From Colwellia sp. (GTDB lineage: Bacteria > Pseudomonadota > Gammaproteobacteria > Enterobacterales > Alteromonadaceae): a stretch of 34,224 nucleotides of DNA. Location of the stretch: positions 1 to 34,224 of the forward strand of contig JAESPR010000088.1 of the NCBI GenBank assembly GCA_016765685.1. The letters are read 5' to 3'. The translations under genes and the position numbers were made by a program. Positions 1-8,034 of this stretch are shown piece by piece. Below the pieces are notes generated by a model, which did no database searches, was not told the origin of the DNA, and worked only from the letters and a program-made list of their open reading frames with translations. How positions within the stretch are numbered: position 1 is the stretch's first letter; each line of letters begins with the position of its first letter.

Positions 1-123
1 GCGACTTTTAGTGATGAAAATAATAACTTTGACGCTGAAGATGGCGATTTAATACGGAGTTATAAAACCCAAATTACCGCAACTGACGATGTTGAAATTG
101 TTGTGGTTAGCAAGCTGTCATAA
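1..123 (+). CDS. C-terminal end of an unknown protein (truncated by window edge)
   Basis: An open frame runs from the first base to a TAA at 121-123 and gives the last 40 residues of a protein. The tail is polar and acidic, with a DENNNFDAEDGD stretch, and ends in a hydrophobic strand-like segment (VEIVVVSKLS). I do not recognise the family. The stop lies only 35 bases before the next start on the same strand, so the two genes may be co-transcribed. That this is coding is inferred from the uninterrupted frame and its neighbour-like codon use; the identity is unknown. Confidence 0.5.
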   Translation, partial: ATFSDENNNFDAEDGDLIRSYKTQITATDDVEIVVVSKLS

Positions 124-158
124 ATTTACTTAATTAGAGAACTAATATGGAGAACAAC

Positions 159-785
159 ATGAATAAATTCGCTGAAACATTAACCGTTGATAATGCAGTA
201 CTGGCAATGATTGATCATCAAACAGGCTTATTAGTCAGTTGTAGAGACCAAGATCCTCACCTGATGACTGAAAATATTAAAGGTCTCTGTGCTCTGGCCA
301 AAGCTGTAGATATGCCTACAGTGATCACAGCAAGCATGCCTGATGGCCCTAATGGTCCCATCATGCCTGAAATTACAGAGATCTTAGGTGATAAAATAAT
401 TGAACGAGCGGGCGAAATTAATGCTTGGAAAAGTCCTGAATTTAAACAAGCAATTGAAGCTAGCGGTCGTAAAAAAATTATTATGGCTGGTCTAGTCACG
501 GATGTCTGTTTAATGTTTCCTGCAATTTCAGCAGTCGCAGAAGGGTATGACGTATACGCTGTTGTTGACGCTTCAGGTACTTGGAATAAAGCGGTTGCTG
601 ACGCTTCTTGTCTGCGTATGACACAAGCCGGTGTGAAAGTGGCTACATGGGCTTCTGTATTAGCTGAGGTAATGGATGATTGGCGTAGTGAAAAAGGTAT
701 GGAGCTTGGTGGTGTTTTGGGGCAGCACACAAGTTATCGCTGGGTTTACAACAGCTTTTTACATGCAAATCAGTCCCAAGATTAA
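159..785 (+). CDS. YcaC-type isochorismatase-family cysteine hydrolase
   Basis: A cytosolic hydrolase of the isochorismatase superfamily, about 208 residues, the usual size of E. coli YcaC. Visible family marks are the N-terminal IDHQTGLL segment with the catalytic-type Asp, a GPNGP loop, the INAW motif, and GLVTDVC with the nucleophile-type Cys near residue 117, followed by FPAISAVAEGYDVYAVVDASGT, which resembles YcaC closely. I chose the ATG at 159 because GGAG at 149-152 sits six bases before it; an in-frame ATG at 147 would add MENN. YcaC-like enzymes are structurally known but their natural substrate is unclear, so I give no reaction. It is followed after about 220 bp by a small membrane-protein gene. 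Confidence 0.88.
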   Translation: MNKFAETLTVDNAVLAMIDHQTGLLVSCRDQDPHLMTENIKGLCALAKAVDMPTVITASMPDGPNGPIMPEITEILGDKIIERAGEINAWKSPEFKQAIEASGRKKIIMAGLVTDVCLMFPAISAVAEGYDVYAVVDASGTWNKAVADASCLRMTQAGVKVATWASVLAEVMDDWRSEKGMELGGVLGQHTSYRWVYNSFLHANQSQD

Positions 786-1004
786 AAGAATAAACCATGC
801 TAAGCAGATTGCTTATACCAGTTTCATTAATTAGGTGATCTACTTTATACGTAGGGAAAATTGCCAAATATAAGGCATTTATTTCAATAACTAGTTGTTC
901 TAATTATTAAATAAATAACGCTGTAGTTGGTGATTTTAACAAGTATAAATGATCACATATTTAGTGAGATTGGTATTAGTATGGTATTTTTTAAGGAACC
1001 ATCA

Positions 1005-1202
1005 ATGACACCACCCAATAAACATTTAATCGCCCTAATTAACTATATTACGCTTGTACCTTTGGTATATTTTATTCCGCAATGGCTTAATCCCTATTTA
1101 CCGGCTAATGAATTCTTACAAGTATGTGTGGTTGTTGCGATTATAGTCCCCATCATTTCATATATTGTCATGCCGATAACGATGAAGGTTTTTGATAGGT
1201 AA
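1005..1202 (+). CDS. small two-helix membrane protein
   Basis: A 65-residue protein with two predicted membrane helices, roughly residues 8-27 and 41-58, joined by a short loop (WLNPYLPANEF) and ending in MPITMKVFDR. The ATG at 1005 is preferred because AAGGA at 993-997 lies seven bases upstream; a longer frame opens at 927 but has no good ribosome site. The pattern (helix, short loop, VVPIISYIVMPITMKVF) resembles the hydrophobic C-terminal module attached to some antibiotic-biosynthesis-monooxygenase proteins (COG3224 type), here standing alone. That resemblance is from memory and no function is assigned. Expected location is the inner membrane. Confidence 0.6.
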   Translation: MTPPNKHLIALINYITLVPLVYFIPQWLNPYLPANEFLQVCVVVAIIVPIISYIVMPITMKVFDR

Positions 1203-1284
1203 AGTGATTTGTTGAAGGTTAAAAATTGCGATAAATCATAAACTAAGCTACCTTTATTGGTATTCTAAACATAAAGGAAATGAG

Positions 1285-2823
1285 ATGAATAAACCAATAA
1301 TAGCTGACAATAAACCTAAAGGTGTAGAATTAGTAAAAGGTGAAGATTATTACTTTTGCACTTGTGGGAAATCAGCCAAGCAACCTTTTTGTGATGGCTC
1401 ACACGCAGGGACAGGTTTTAAACCGAAAGCATTTCAAGCCGAGCAAGACGGTACTTCCTATTTATGTGTATGTAAGCATAGTAATAATCTTCCTTTTTGT
1501 GATGGTACACACAAAAAATTTGATAAGACTATGGTCGGTAAAGAAGGGCCTGGCGTACAAATTCAACTGGGCAAAATGCCTGTTGGAGAACCCACCCCTG
1601 AAGAGCCTACTGTGGCCTATATTCATGAGCTAGCAAAAAATGGTTTGAGTAAAGTCGGTCATCATGGACCTATGACATCCATGGGGGTACCAAGGCATTT
1701 GCTACCGCATTGGGATGACATTCAAATAATGGTTGCCCAAATGGCGAGAAAGCCGCTCTTAGAAAACCAAAAAGTAACGACTAAATTAGTGATTGGGCCT
1801 AACGCCAAAAAACCACTAGAGTTGGCTATTCCGTTATTTGTTTCTGACATGAGCTTTGGTGCCTTGTCAGAAGAAGCTAAAATATCACTCGCTAAAGGCG
1901 CTGAACTCGCGGGTACAGGCATATGTTCAGGTGAAGGGGGCATGTTACCAGAAGAGCAGCAAAGCAATTCGCGCTATTTCTACGAATTAGCCAGTGCTAA
2001 GTTTGGTTATAAAGAAGAGTTATTACTTGGCGTACAAGCGTTTCACTTTAAAGGCGGGCAGGGCGCAAAAACCGGTACTGGCGGGCACTTACCGGGTAAT
2101 AAAAATATTGGTAAAATTTCACAGGTACGTGGCATTGAACCGGGACAGCCAGCGGTATCGCCACCTACTTTCACGGATTTACACTCGGCTGAAGATTTTA
2201 AACGCTTTGCTGATCATGTCAGAGAAATCACTGGCGGCATTCCCATTGGTTTTAAATTAAGCGCAAATCATATTGAAGCAGATATTCAATTTGCTTTAGA
2301 TGCCAGTGCTGATTATATCATTTTAGATGGTCGAGGTGGCGGCACAGGCGCTGCACCGGAGATCTTTAGAGATCATATCAGTGTGCCCACTATTCCTGCA
2401 CTTGCCAGAGCGAGACGTTATTTAGATCAACAAGGCGTTTCAGGTAAAGTCACGCTTATTATTACCGGCGGGTTACGCACACCAATGGACTTTGTTAAAG
2501 CCATGGCGTTAGGCGCTGATGGGGTGGCGATATCAAATAGTGCTATGCAGGCGATTGGTTGTGTTGCAGCGCGGATGTGTAATACCAATAATTGCCCTGC
2601 GGGCATAGCGACACAAAAACCTGAATTACGTAGTCGCTTGAATGTTGATTTAGCTGCCACTAAGTTACACAACTTTTTCATGGCTTCAACCGAGCTAATG
2701 CAAGTGATGGCAAGAGCCTGCGGTCATCATAGTTTGAATGATTTTAATAAGGAAGATTTAGCCACGTGGCAAAGTGAAATGGCAAAGTTATCAGGTATTA
2801 GCTATGCAGGGTATGGGCTATAA
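1285..2823 (+). CDS. glutamate synthase-like FMN protein with two N-terminal CDGSH iron-sulfur motifs
   Basis: A 512-residue fusion. Residues 25-40 and 61-76 each carry a CDGSH-type motif (CxC, then C and H: C25, C27, C36, H40; C61, C63, C72, H76), expected to hold two 2Fe-2S clusters. From about residue 110 on it is the FMN-binding barrel of glutamate synthase, with glycine-rich phosphate-binding segments (DGRGGGTGAAPE, ITGGLRTP, GADGVAISNSAM) and the 3Fe-4S signature C426-x5-C432-x4-C437. The amidotransferase domain and Cys1 nucleophile of GltB are absent, so it cannot hydrolyse glutamine by itself. The reaction is unknown; a redox or ammonia-dependent role is inference. AAGGA at 1273-1277 precedes the ATG by seven bases. 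Confidence 0.88.
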   Translation: MNKPIIADNKPKGVELVKGEDYYFCTCGKSAKQPFCDGSHAGTGFKPKAFQAEQDGTSYLCVCKHSNNLPFCDGTHKKFDKTMVGKEGPGVQIQLGKMPVGEPTPEEPTVAYIHELAKNGLSKVGHHGPMTSMGVPRHLLPHWDDIQIMVAQMARKPLLENQKVTTKLVIGPNAKKPLELAIPLFVSDMSFGALSEEAKISLAKGAELAGTGICSGEGGMLPEEQQSNSRYFYELASAKFGYKEELLLGVQAFHFKGGQGAKTGTGGHLPGNKNIGKISQVRGIEPGQPAVSPPTFTDLHSAEDFKRFADHVREITGGIPIGFKLSANHIEADIQFALDASADYIILDGRGGGTGAAPEIFRDHISVPTIPALARARRYLDQQGVSGKVTLIITGGLRTPMDFVKAMALGADGVAISNSAMQAIGCVAARMCNTNNCPAGIATQKPELRSRLNVDLAATKLHNFFMASTELMQVMARACGHHSLNDFNKEDLATWQSEMAKLSGISYAGYGL

Positions 2824-2908
2824 TCTAGCCTCACCGTTGTAGAAATATATTTGAGCAGAAATGCAAAATAGTCAGTGCGACTATGCCAGCTAATTTTTAG
2901 CGCGCTTG

Positions 2909-2975
2909 TTGGTATTATACAAAGATTAACCGCAACGGTTGCTGCTATTAAATAGGGGTTAGTCAAACTGGTATT
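2909..2975. repeat. possible dispersed ATACCAGTT / TTGTATAAT intergenic element
   Basis: Read on the minus strand this piece starts ATACCAGTTT (2965-2974) and ends TTGTATAATACC. The same two end words, ATACCAGTT and TTGTATAATGCC, recur about 40 bp apart before fabB (9975-10012), and ATACCAGTTT recurs at 815-824. Inside it AACCG-caa-CGGTT (2928-2940) can form a small hairpin. The relation is seen only in the shared end words, so the element call is tentative. Apart from this and the AraC remnant, I see nothing else in 2824-3129. Confidence 0.3.
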
Positions 2976-3013
2976 GAAGTGATTTTCCTTAATAAAAATA
3001 ATAGGCACCCATA

Positions 3014-3118
3014 CTAGCCGTTAATACCACTAGCTTTTTTGAAGTGTCTATGAAAATGATTTTGATCGTAAAAACCAATCTGTGTGGCAACTTGTATTAC
3101 TGATATTGACTGTTTATT
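3014..3118 (-). pseudogene. remnant of an AraC-family DNA-binding domain
   Basis: Minus-strand translation gives 34 codons between a TAG at 3121-3119 and a TAG at 3016-3014, containing ISVIQVATQIGFYDQNHFHR followed by HFKKASGI. This is the second helix-turn-helix of AraC/XylS regulators (typical pattern VA..GF.DQ.HF.R.FKK..G.TP..YR). There is no start codon, no upstream domain in frame, and the piece stops where the family normally continues with TPxxYR. It lies directly behind the bicupin gene and in another frame. I read it as the last trace of a regulator gene lost or replaced by deletion. Confidence 0.7.
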
Positions 3119-3129
3119 CTATTTGGATG

Positions 3130-3861
3130 CTATTTTATTTGAACGTAATAAACACTGACTTTATCGGTAACTTGCCATGAACATAGAGTGTTCTTAGGCA
3201 TAAATACCGCATCACCCACGGTAAAGATATGTTCAACGTTGTCTTCGTTAGTGCAAGTTAAACTGCCTTCATTGATGATCATAAATTCGTGATAAGGAAA
3301 TGACATTGGCTTAGTCTTAAATACATTGCTTGTCCAAATTCCTGAAAAAAATCGCCCTTGTGAATCTTGATACAAAGCTTGTTTTTGATGACCATCACTA
3401 GTCTGTGAAATGAGAGTAGTTGTTTTAACTTGCTCGTTAAAATATATAATATGCTCATAGGTCGATTTAGCCGGAATAATTTCGTCAGGATGCTGTGAAA
3501 TAATAAAAAACTTACGTAAATAACCCGTTTGCTGCCATTGGCAGTCATATCCTTTGGGAATGACAAAACCTTCACCAGCGATAACCGTTTCTAATACGCC
3601 GGTTTGATTATTTTTAATGACCGCTTCACCGTCGAGTATAAACATGAACTCGTCACAAGGATAATTGCCAGCTGTCTCGGTCATATCGGTGGTATCCCAC
3701 ACACCGACAAAAAGCCCTTCATCCTCATCCTCATCTTCATAAAAAAGATGAGTATGCTGAGTCGGTATAGCTGATACAAACAACTCCGCTTCAAGCTCAT
3801 CGGCGTTATCACCAAAACCTTCAGGGTTAGGGTTAAGTTTAATAATTTTACTTTTTGCCAT
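3130..3861 (-). CDS. two-domain cupin protein (bicupin)
   Basis: A 243-residue cytosolic protein built from two cupin halves, roughly residues 40-120 and 160-240. Each half has the enzyme-type cupin pattern: residues 66-85 give NYPCDEFMFILDGEAVIKNN, then AGEGFVIPKG; the second half gives FPYHEFMIINEGSLTCTN, then VGDAVFMPKN. This is the DUF861/Cupin_3 style seen in ureidoglycine aminohydrolase-like proteins, but the metal-binding histidines are sparse, so catalysis is uncertain. An acidic run, EDEDEDEG, lies near residue 42. It is the last gene of the leftward aminotransferase-mmsA unit, 88 bp behind mmsA, which suggests an accessory role in that catabolism. The exact function is unknown. Confidence 0.75.
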   Translation of the reverse strand: MAKSKIIKLNPNPEGFGDNADELEAELFVSAIPTQHTHLFYEDEDEDEGLFVGVWDTTDMTETAGNYPCDEFMFILDGEAVIKNNQTGVLETVIAGEGFVIPKGYDCQWQQTGYLRKFFIISQHPDEIIPAKSTYEHIIYFNEQVKTTTLISQTSDGHQKQALYQDSQGRFFSGIWTSNVFKTKPMSFPYHEFMIINEGSLTCTNEDNVEHIFTVGDAVFMPKNTLCSWQVTDKVSVYYVQIK

Positions 3862-3893
3862 GAATCACCTAAAAAGTAGTCACAAGTTATAAG

Positions 3894-3935
3894 CTACAAG
3901 TTAAAAGTTGCAAACACAGCGCTTACAACTTGTAG
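3894..3935. other. inverted repeat between bicupin and mmsA
   Basis: CTACAAGTT (3894-3902) is complementary to AACTTGTAG (3927-3935), with a 24-base spacer. It has no clear T run, so it is a weak candidate for an mRNA processing, attenuation or stabilising hairpin between the two genes rather than a standard terminator. Confidence 0.35.
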
Positions 3936-3949
3936 TTTGGAACTGCTTA

Positions 3950-5464
3950 CTAGCTTGGGAAGGCGAAAGATACGCCTTCTCTTATGCCGCTCGAAGGCCA
4001 ACGTTGGGTAATAGTTTTACGTTTAGTGTAAAAACGCACCCCGTCTGGGCCGTAAGCATGTAAATCGCCAAACAATGAACGTTTCCAACCACCAAAGCTA
4101 TGATAAGCCACCGGCACAGGTAAGGGTACATTAATACCTACCATACCAACTTCAATGTGATCAGAAAAATAGCGCGCTGCTTCACCGTCACGGGTAAAGA
4201 TACATGTACCGTTTCCGTATTCGTGATCGTTGATTAATTGCATTGCTTCTTGCATGGTTTTAACACGAATAACTTGTAATACGGGGCCAAAAATTTCGGC
4301 TTGATAACTGTGCATGTCGGGCGTTACATGATCAATCAAGGTAGCGCCAACGAAGAAACCATTTTCAAAACCAGCAACGGTAGGATTACGACCATCAACC
4401 ACTAGTGTTGCGCCTTGTTCTTTGGCACTTTCGATAAAACCATTAACTTTTTCTTGGTGGGCCTTGGTAATTACCGGGCCAAAATCGTTATTAGCATTGG
4501 TGTGTTCTCCCACACTAAGGCCTTTCATACCTTCGGTCATTTTTTCAATTAACGCATTACCGGCCTCATCGCCCACAGTAACGGCAACAGAAAGTGCCAT
4601 ACAGCGCTCACCCGATGAGCCAAATGCCGCCCCTAAGAGTTGGTTTACTGTGTTATCCATATCGGCATCAGGCATAATAATAGCGTGATTTTTTGCGCCA
4701 CCTAACGCTTGACAACGTTTGCCGTTGGCACTGGCTGTGGCATAGATATATTCGGCAATAGGTGTTGAGCCAACAAAACTTACCGCTTTAATGCGTTGGT
4801 CGCTCAGTAAGGTATCAACAGCTTCTTTATCACCATTTACCACGTTCATTACACCGTCAGGTAAACCGGCTTCTTTTAATAATTGTGCAATGAAAAGTGT
4901 CGAGCTTGGATCGCGCTCTGAAGGTTTTAAAATAAAGGTATTACCGCAAACAATGGCAAGTGGGTACATCCACATGGGCACCATAGCAGGGAAGTTAAAC
5001 GGAGTAATACCAGCAACCACACCTAAGGGTTGAAATTCACTCCAAGAATCGATATTTGGGCCTACATTGCGGCTGTGTTCACCTTTTAATAATTGTGGGG
5101 CACCACAAGCATACTCAACATTCTCGATACCGCGTTGCAATTCACCGGCTGCATCATGGGAAATCTTACCGTGTTCTTCACCAATTAAATGGCAAATTTT
5201 ATCGCTGTTTTGTTCTAGCAATTCCTTAAAACGGAACATAACACGGGCACGTTTAAGTGGTGGGGTATTTCTCCATGCAGGGAAAGCTGCTTGTGCGGCA
5301 CTAATGGCTTGTTCAACGGTTTTCTTGCTAGCTAGGGCTACTTGCTTGGTGGCTTCGCCTGTTGCTGGGTTGAATACATTTTGAGTACGAGTTTTATCAC
5401 TTGGGTTGGTGTGAACCATTTCACCATTGATTAAATGGCCAATGATTTGTGTCGTTTGTGTCAT
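3950..5464 (-). CDS. mmsA: CoA-acylating methylmalonate-semialdehyde dehydrogenase
   Basis: A 504-residue aldehyde dehydrogenase of the MmsA class, which oxidises (methyl)malonate semialdehyde with NAD and CoA to propionyl-CoA or acetyl-CoA, releasing CO2. Visible marks: FNPATGE near 31, TPFNFPAMVPMWM near 154-166, the NAD segment SFVGSTP near 229-235, GGAKNH (residues 255-260) where most ALDHs have the general-base Glu, the catalytic Cys288 in SSGERCMALS, and the C-terminal GWKRSLFGDLHAYG. The start at 5464 has AGGAA just upstream and gives the family length; an upstream ATG would add 14 residues. It lies 57 bp behind the aminotransferase gene, fitting beta-alanine or branched-chain amino-acid breakdown. 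Confidence 0.93.
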   Translation of the reverse strand: MTQTTQIIGHLINGEMVHTNPSDKTRTQNVFNPATGEATKQVALASKKTVEQAISAAQAAFPAWRNTPPLKRARVMFRFKELLEQNSDKICHLIGEEHGKISHDAAGELQRGIENVEYACGAPQLLKGEHSRNVGPNIDSWSEFQPLGVVAGITPFNFPAMVPMWMYPLAIVCGNTFILKPSERDPSSTLFIAQLLKEAGLPDGVMNVVNGDKEAVDTLLSDQRIKAVSFVGSTPIAEYIYATASANGKRCQALGGAKNHAIIMPDADMDNTVNQLLGAAFGSSGERCMALSVAVTVGDEAGNALIEKMTEGMKGLSVGEHTNANNDFGPVITKAHQEKVNGFIESAKEQGATLVVDGRNPTVAGFENGFFVGATLIDHVTPDMHSYQAEIFGPVLQVIRVKTMQEAMQLINDHEYGNGTCIFTRDGEAARYFSDHIEVGMVGINVPLPVPVAYHSFGGWKRSLFGDLHAYGPDGVRFYTKRKTITQRWPSSGIREGVSFAFPS

Positions 5465-5521
5465 GAATTGTTCCTGTAAGTTTAATAATTTGTTTATTTT
5501 TAGCATTCTAGGTAATAATAT

Positions 5522-6868
5522 CTAGTTAACTTCGGCGATGGTTTCGCCTAAAGCGTTCATCAAACTGTCAATTTCTGGCAAGGTACTGGTAAAAGGTAAA
5601 CCTAGTTGAATAGTGTCACCGCCGTAACGAACATAAAAGCCTTTTTGCCACATTTTCATTGCTATTTGATAAGGACGTTTAGCGGGCTCGCCTACGGCAT
5701 GATCTATGCTTAAAGCACCCGCCAAACCATAGTTACGAATATCGTTAATATGGACGACACCTTTTAAGTCATGTAACGCTGCTTGGAAGTAAGGAGCGAT
5801 AGTTTTAACACGTTCAGGCAAGCTTTCTTTTGCTAAAATATCAAGTGATGCCAAAGCTGCAGCACAAGCGACAGGGTGCGCTGAATAAGTGTAACCATGA
5901 GGTAATTCCAGCATGTATTCAGGGCCGGCAGTATCCATGTAGGTATCATAAATTTCTTGCTTGGCAATTACTGCGCCCATAGGAATTACACCATTGGTAA
6001 GCTGCTTGGCGACGGTCATTAAATCAGGTGTTACGCCAAATTCAGCGGCACCTGTATTTGAGCCCATACGGCCGAAAGCGGTAATAACTTCATCAAAGAT
6101 AAGCAGAATATTGTGCTTGGTACAAATTTCACGTAAACGCTTTAAATAACCTACCGGTGGTGGAATTACCCCAGCAGAGCCTGCTAAGGGCTCAACAATC
6201 ACAGCGGCTATCGTTGATGCATCATGCAAGGTTACTAGTTGCTCTAGTTCTTCAGCTAAATAAGCACCTTCACTCGGCATACCTTGAATAAAATTATTGC
6301 CACTAATCATGGTGTGGGGCAAATGACAGGCTTCAATACCTTGGCCGAAAATGGCACGATTAGGGCTTAAACCACCCACACTGATACCGCCATAGTTAAC
6401 ACCGTGATAGCCTTTTGAGCGACCAATGAAGCGAGTTTTACTGGCTTGTCCTTGTTTTCGCCAATAACCGCGGGCAATTTTTAATGCTGTTTCAACTGCT
6501 TCTGAGCCAGAGCCAGTGAAAAATACTCTATTCAAGTCCTCTGGCATTATTTGGGTGATACGGTGAGCAAGCTCGAATGATTTAGGATGACCAAATTGAA
6601 ATGCTGGTGAGTAGTCTAACGTTGCTGCTTGCTTGGCAATGGCTTCAGTAATCTCGGTGCGACCATGACCGGCACCACAAGTCCACAGACCTGATAGACC
6701 ATCGAATATTTTTCTGCCCCGAGCATCGGTATAATAATTACCCTGAGCGGAAACGATAATGCGAGGGTCTTTTTTAAATTCACGGTTACCAGTAAACGGC
6801 ATCCAGTGGGCATCTAGTTGCGCTTGGCTTATACCATGGTTGTTAGAGCTATTTGAGCTGATAGTCAT
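5522..6868 (-). CDS. class III omega-amino acid:pyruvate aminotransferase (beta-alanine type)
   Basis: A 448-residue PLP-dependent class III (acetylornithine/omega-amino acid family) transaminase. The N-terminal HWMPFTGNREFKKDPRI, the DGLSGLWTCGAGHGR segment, FTGSGSEAVETALKIAR (PLP phosphate site), FDEVITAFGR (Asp259 region) and K288 in TVAKQLTNG (Schiff-base lysine) are all present. The sequence style is that of beta-alanine:pyruvate transaminases, which make malonate semialdehyde and alanine. The next gene, mmsA, would take that product on to acetyl-CoA. A GAGG ribosome site precedes the ATG. It is transcribed divergently from a LysR regulator, which is the likely controller. Exact amine donor (beta-alanine, GABA, taurine-like) cannot be fixed from sequence alone. 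Confidence 0.92.
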   Translation of the reverse strand: MTISSNSSNNHGISQAQLDAHWMPFTGNREFKKDPRIIVSAQGNYYTDARGRKIFDGLSGLWTCGAGHGRTEITEAIAKQAATLDYSPAFQFGHPKSFELAHRITQIMPEDLNRVFFTGSGSEAVETALKIARGYWRKQGQASKTRFIGRSKGYHGVNYGGISVGGLSPNRAIFGQGIEACHLPHTMISGNNFIQGMPSEGAYLAEELEQLVTLHDASTIAAVIVEPLAGSAGVIPPPVGYLKRLREICTKHNILLIFDEVITAFGRMGSNTGAAEFGVTPDLMTVAKQLTNGVIPMGAVIAKQEIYDTYMDTAGPEYMLELPHGYTYSAHPVACAAALASLDILAKESLPERVKTIAPYFQAALHDLKGVVHINDIRNYGLAGALSIDHAVGEPAKRPYQIAMKMWQKGFYVRYGGDTIQLGLPFTSTLPEIDSLMNALGETIAEVN

Positions 6869-6925
6869 ATTATTGCCTCAACAGTGTTATTTGGTTTTTT
6901 CGTTTGCTTGAGGTCATTATCAATG

Positions 6926-6944
6926 ATTTAATTGATTATTAAAT
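6926..6944. promoter_or_regulatory. candidate LysR operator (perfect T-N11-A palindrome)
   Basis: ATTTAAT-tgatt-ATTAAAT is a perfect 7-bp inverted repeat with a 5-bp spacer and contains the LysR-type T-N11-A box (T6929, A6941). It sits in the 129-bp region between the divergent aminotransferase and LysR starts, where such regulators usually bind. The AT-rich setting raises the chance of coincidence. Confidence 0.55.
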
Positions 6945-6997
6945 TATTACTTATTTAAGTTAAGGTAAGTAAACTGTTACCTAATGGTTGTTCATTT

Positions 6998-7924
6998 ATG
7001 AAAAAAGAGAAAACTTTATTACCTCGGCAATTAGGTGATGCGCATATACGGCTATTACGTATTTATAAAGTAGTGATTGAATCAGGTGGTTTTGCTGCGG
7101 CTGAAGTCGATCTTAACATTAGTCGTCCGGCGATTAGTTTAGCAATATCAGAGCTAGAGTCATTATTAAATATGAAGCTGTGTCATCGTGGCCGGTCGGG
7201 ATTTTCTATCACAGAGCAAGGCGAAGAGGTTTATCAATCGGCTCTGCAACTTTTAGGCAGTATTGAGAATTTTCGCGCGCAAATGAATGCTATTAATACC
7301 GATTTAGTGGGTGAATTAAATATTGGCATTACCGATAACTTAGTAACGATTGATCAAATGCGTATTACTCGTTCATTAAGCGCCTTAAAACATAGAGCGC
7401 CCGAGGTGGTCATTAATATTCGCATGATCCCACCCAATGATATTGAAGCCGCAGTGCTTAGTGGCAAGTTGCATATCGGTGTGGTGCCAGAGCTGCGTAC
7501 CTTACCAGGCTTAAATTATCACCCCTTATATAAAGAGCAATCGTTACTTTATTGCAGTGATCAACACCCCTTGTTTAAGCAAGAGTTAGATACTATTAGT
7601 GATGAGGCTTTGGCTCAATATGACGCGGTGGTACCAAGTTATCCGCAATCAAGTGAGATCAAACAGCAGCAAAAAATGCTTAACGCCACGGCAACCTCTA
7701 CTGATAGAGAAGGCATTGCTTTTTTAATTTTAACGGGGCGGTTTATCGGATTTTTACCTGATCACTTTGCTAAGCGCTGGCATGGAAAAGATAAAATGCG
7801 CACCATTGAAGCGCATAGGCGCTATTTTCACACTAATTTTTCTGCAATAACCAGTAAAGGTGCCCGTAGTCATTTGATTTTAGATGCGTACATGGAAGAG
7901 CTTAAAAAAACGGTCGGATATTAA
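6998..7924 (+). CDS. LysR-family transcriptional regulator
   Basis: A 308-residue regulator. Residues about 15-75 form the winged helix-turn-helix (LRIYKVVIESGGFAAAEVDL, then NISRPAISLAISELESLLNMKL and CHRGRSGFSITEQGEEVY), typical of LysR. Residues about 100-300 form the effector-binding domain (GELNIGITDNLV, IGVVPEL, LLYCSDQHPLF, GFLPDHFA). It faces away from the aminotransferase-mmsA-bicupin unit and shares its promoter region, so it most likely controls that unit and itself in response to an amino-acid-derived ligand. The ligand is not deducible. The gene ends 110 bp before yfcL. Confidence 0.92.
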   Translation: MKKEKTLLPRQLGDAHIRLLRIYKVVIESGGFAAAEVDLNISRPAISLAISELESLLNMKLCHRGRSGFSITEQGEEVYQSALQLLGSIENFRAQMNAINTDLVGELNIGITDNLVTIDQMRITRSLSALKHRAPEVVINIRMIPPNDIEAAVLSGKLHIGVVPELRTLPGLNYHPLYKEQSLLYCSDQHPLFKQELDTISDEALAQYDAVVPSYPQSSEIKQQQKMLNATATSTDREGIAFLILTGRFIGFLPDHFAKRWHGKDKMRTIEAHRRYFHTNFSAITSKGARSHLILDAYMEELKKTVGY

Positions 7925-8034
7925 TTTTTGTCTGTTTGAATTAGTGATATTTTATCGATTACGGTTGAGATCTTTTACTAATTTTAAGACAATGCCCACC
8001 ATTCATTTAATGAGCGCTGGATTAAAAAATTTTC

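Noticed and set aside
257-730. 157-codon minus-strand frame opposite the isochorismatase-like gene
   Set aside because: The plus strand encodes a clearly recognisable enzyme here; the opposite frame has no family match and no upstream ribosome site.
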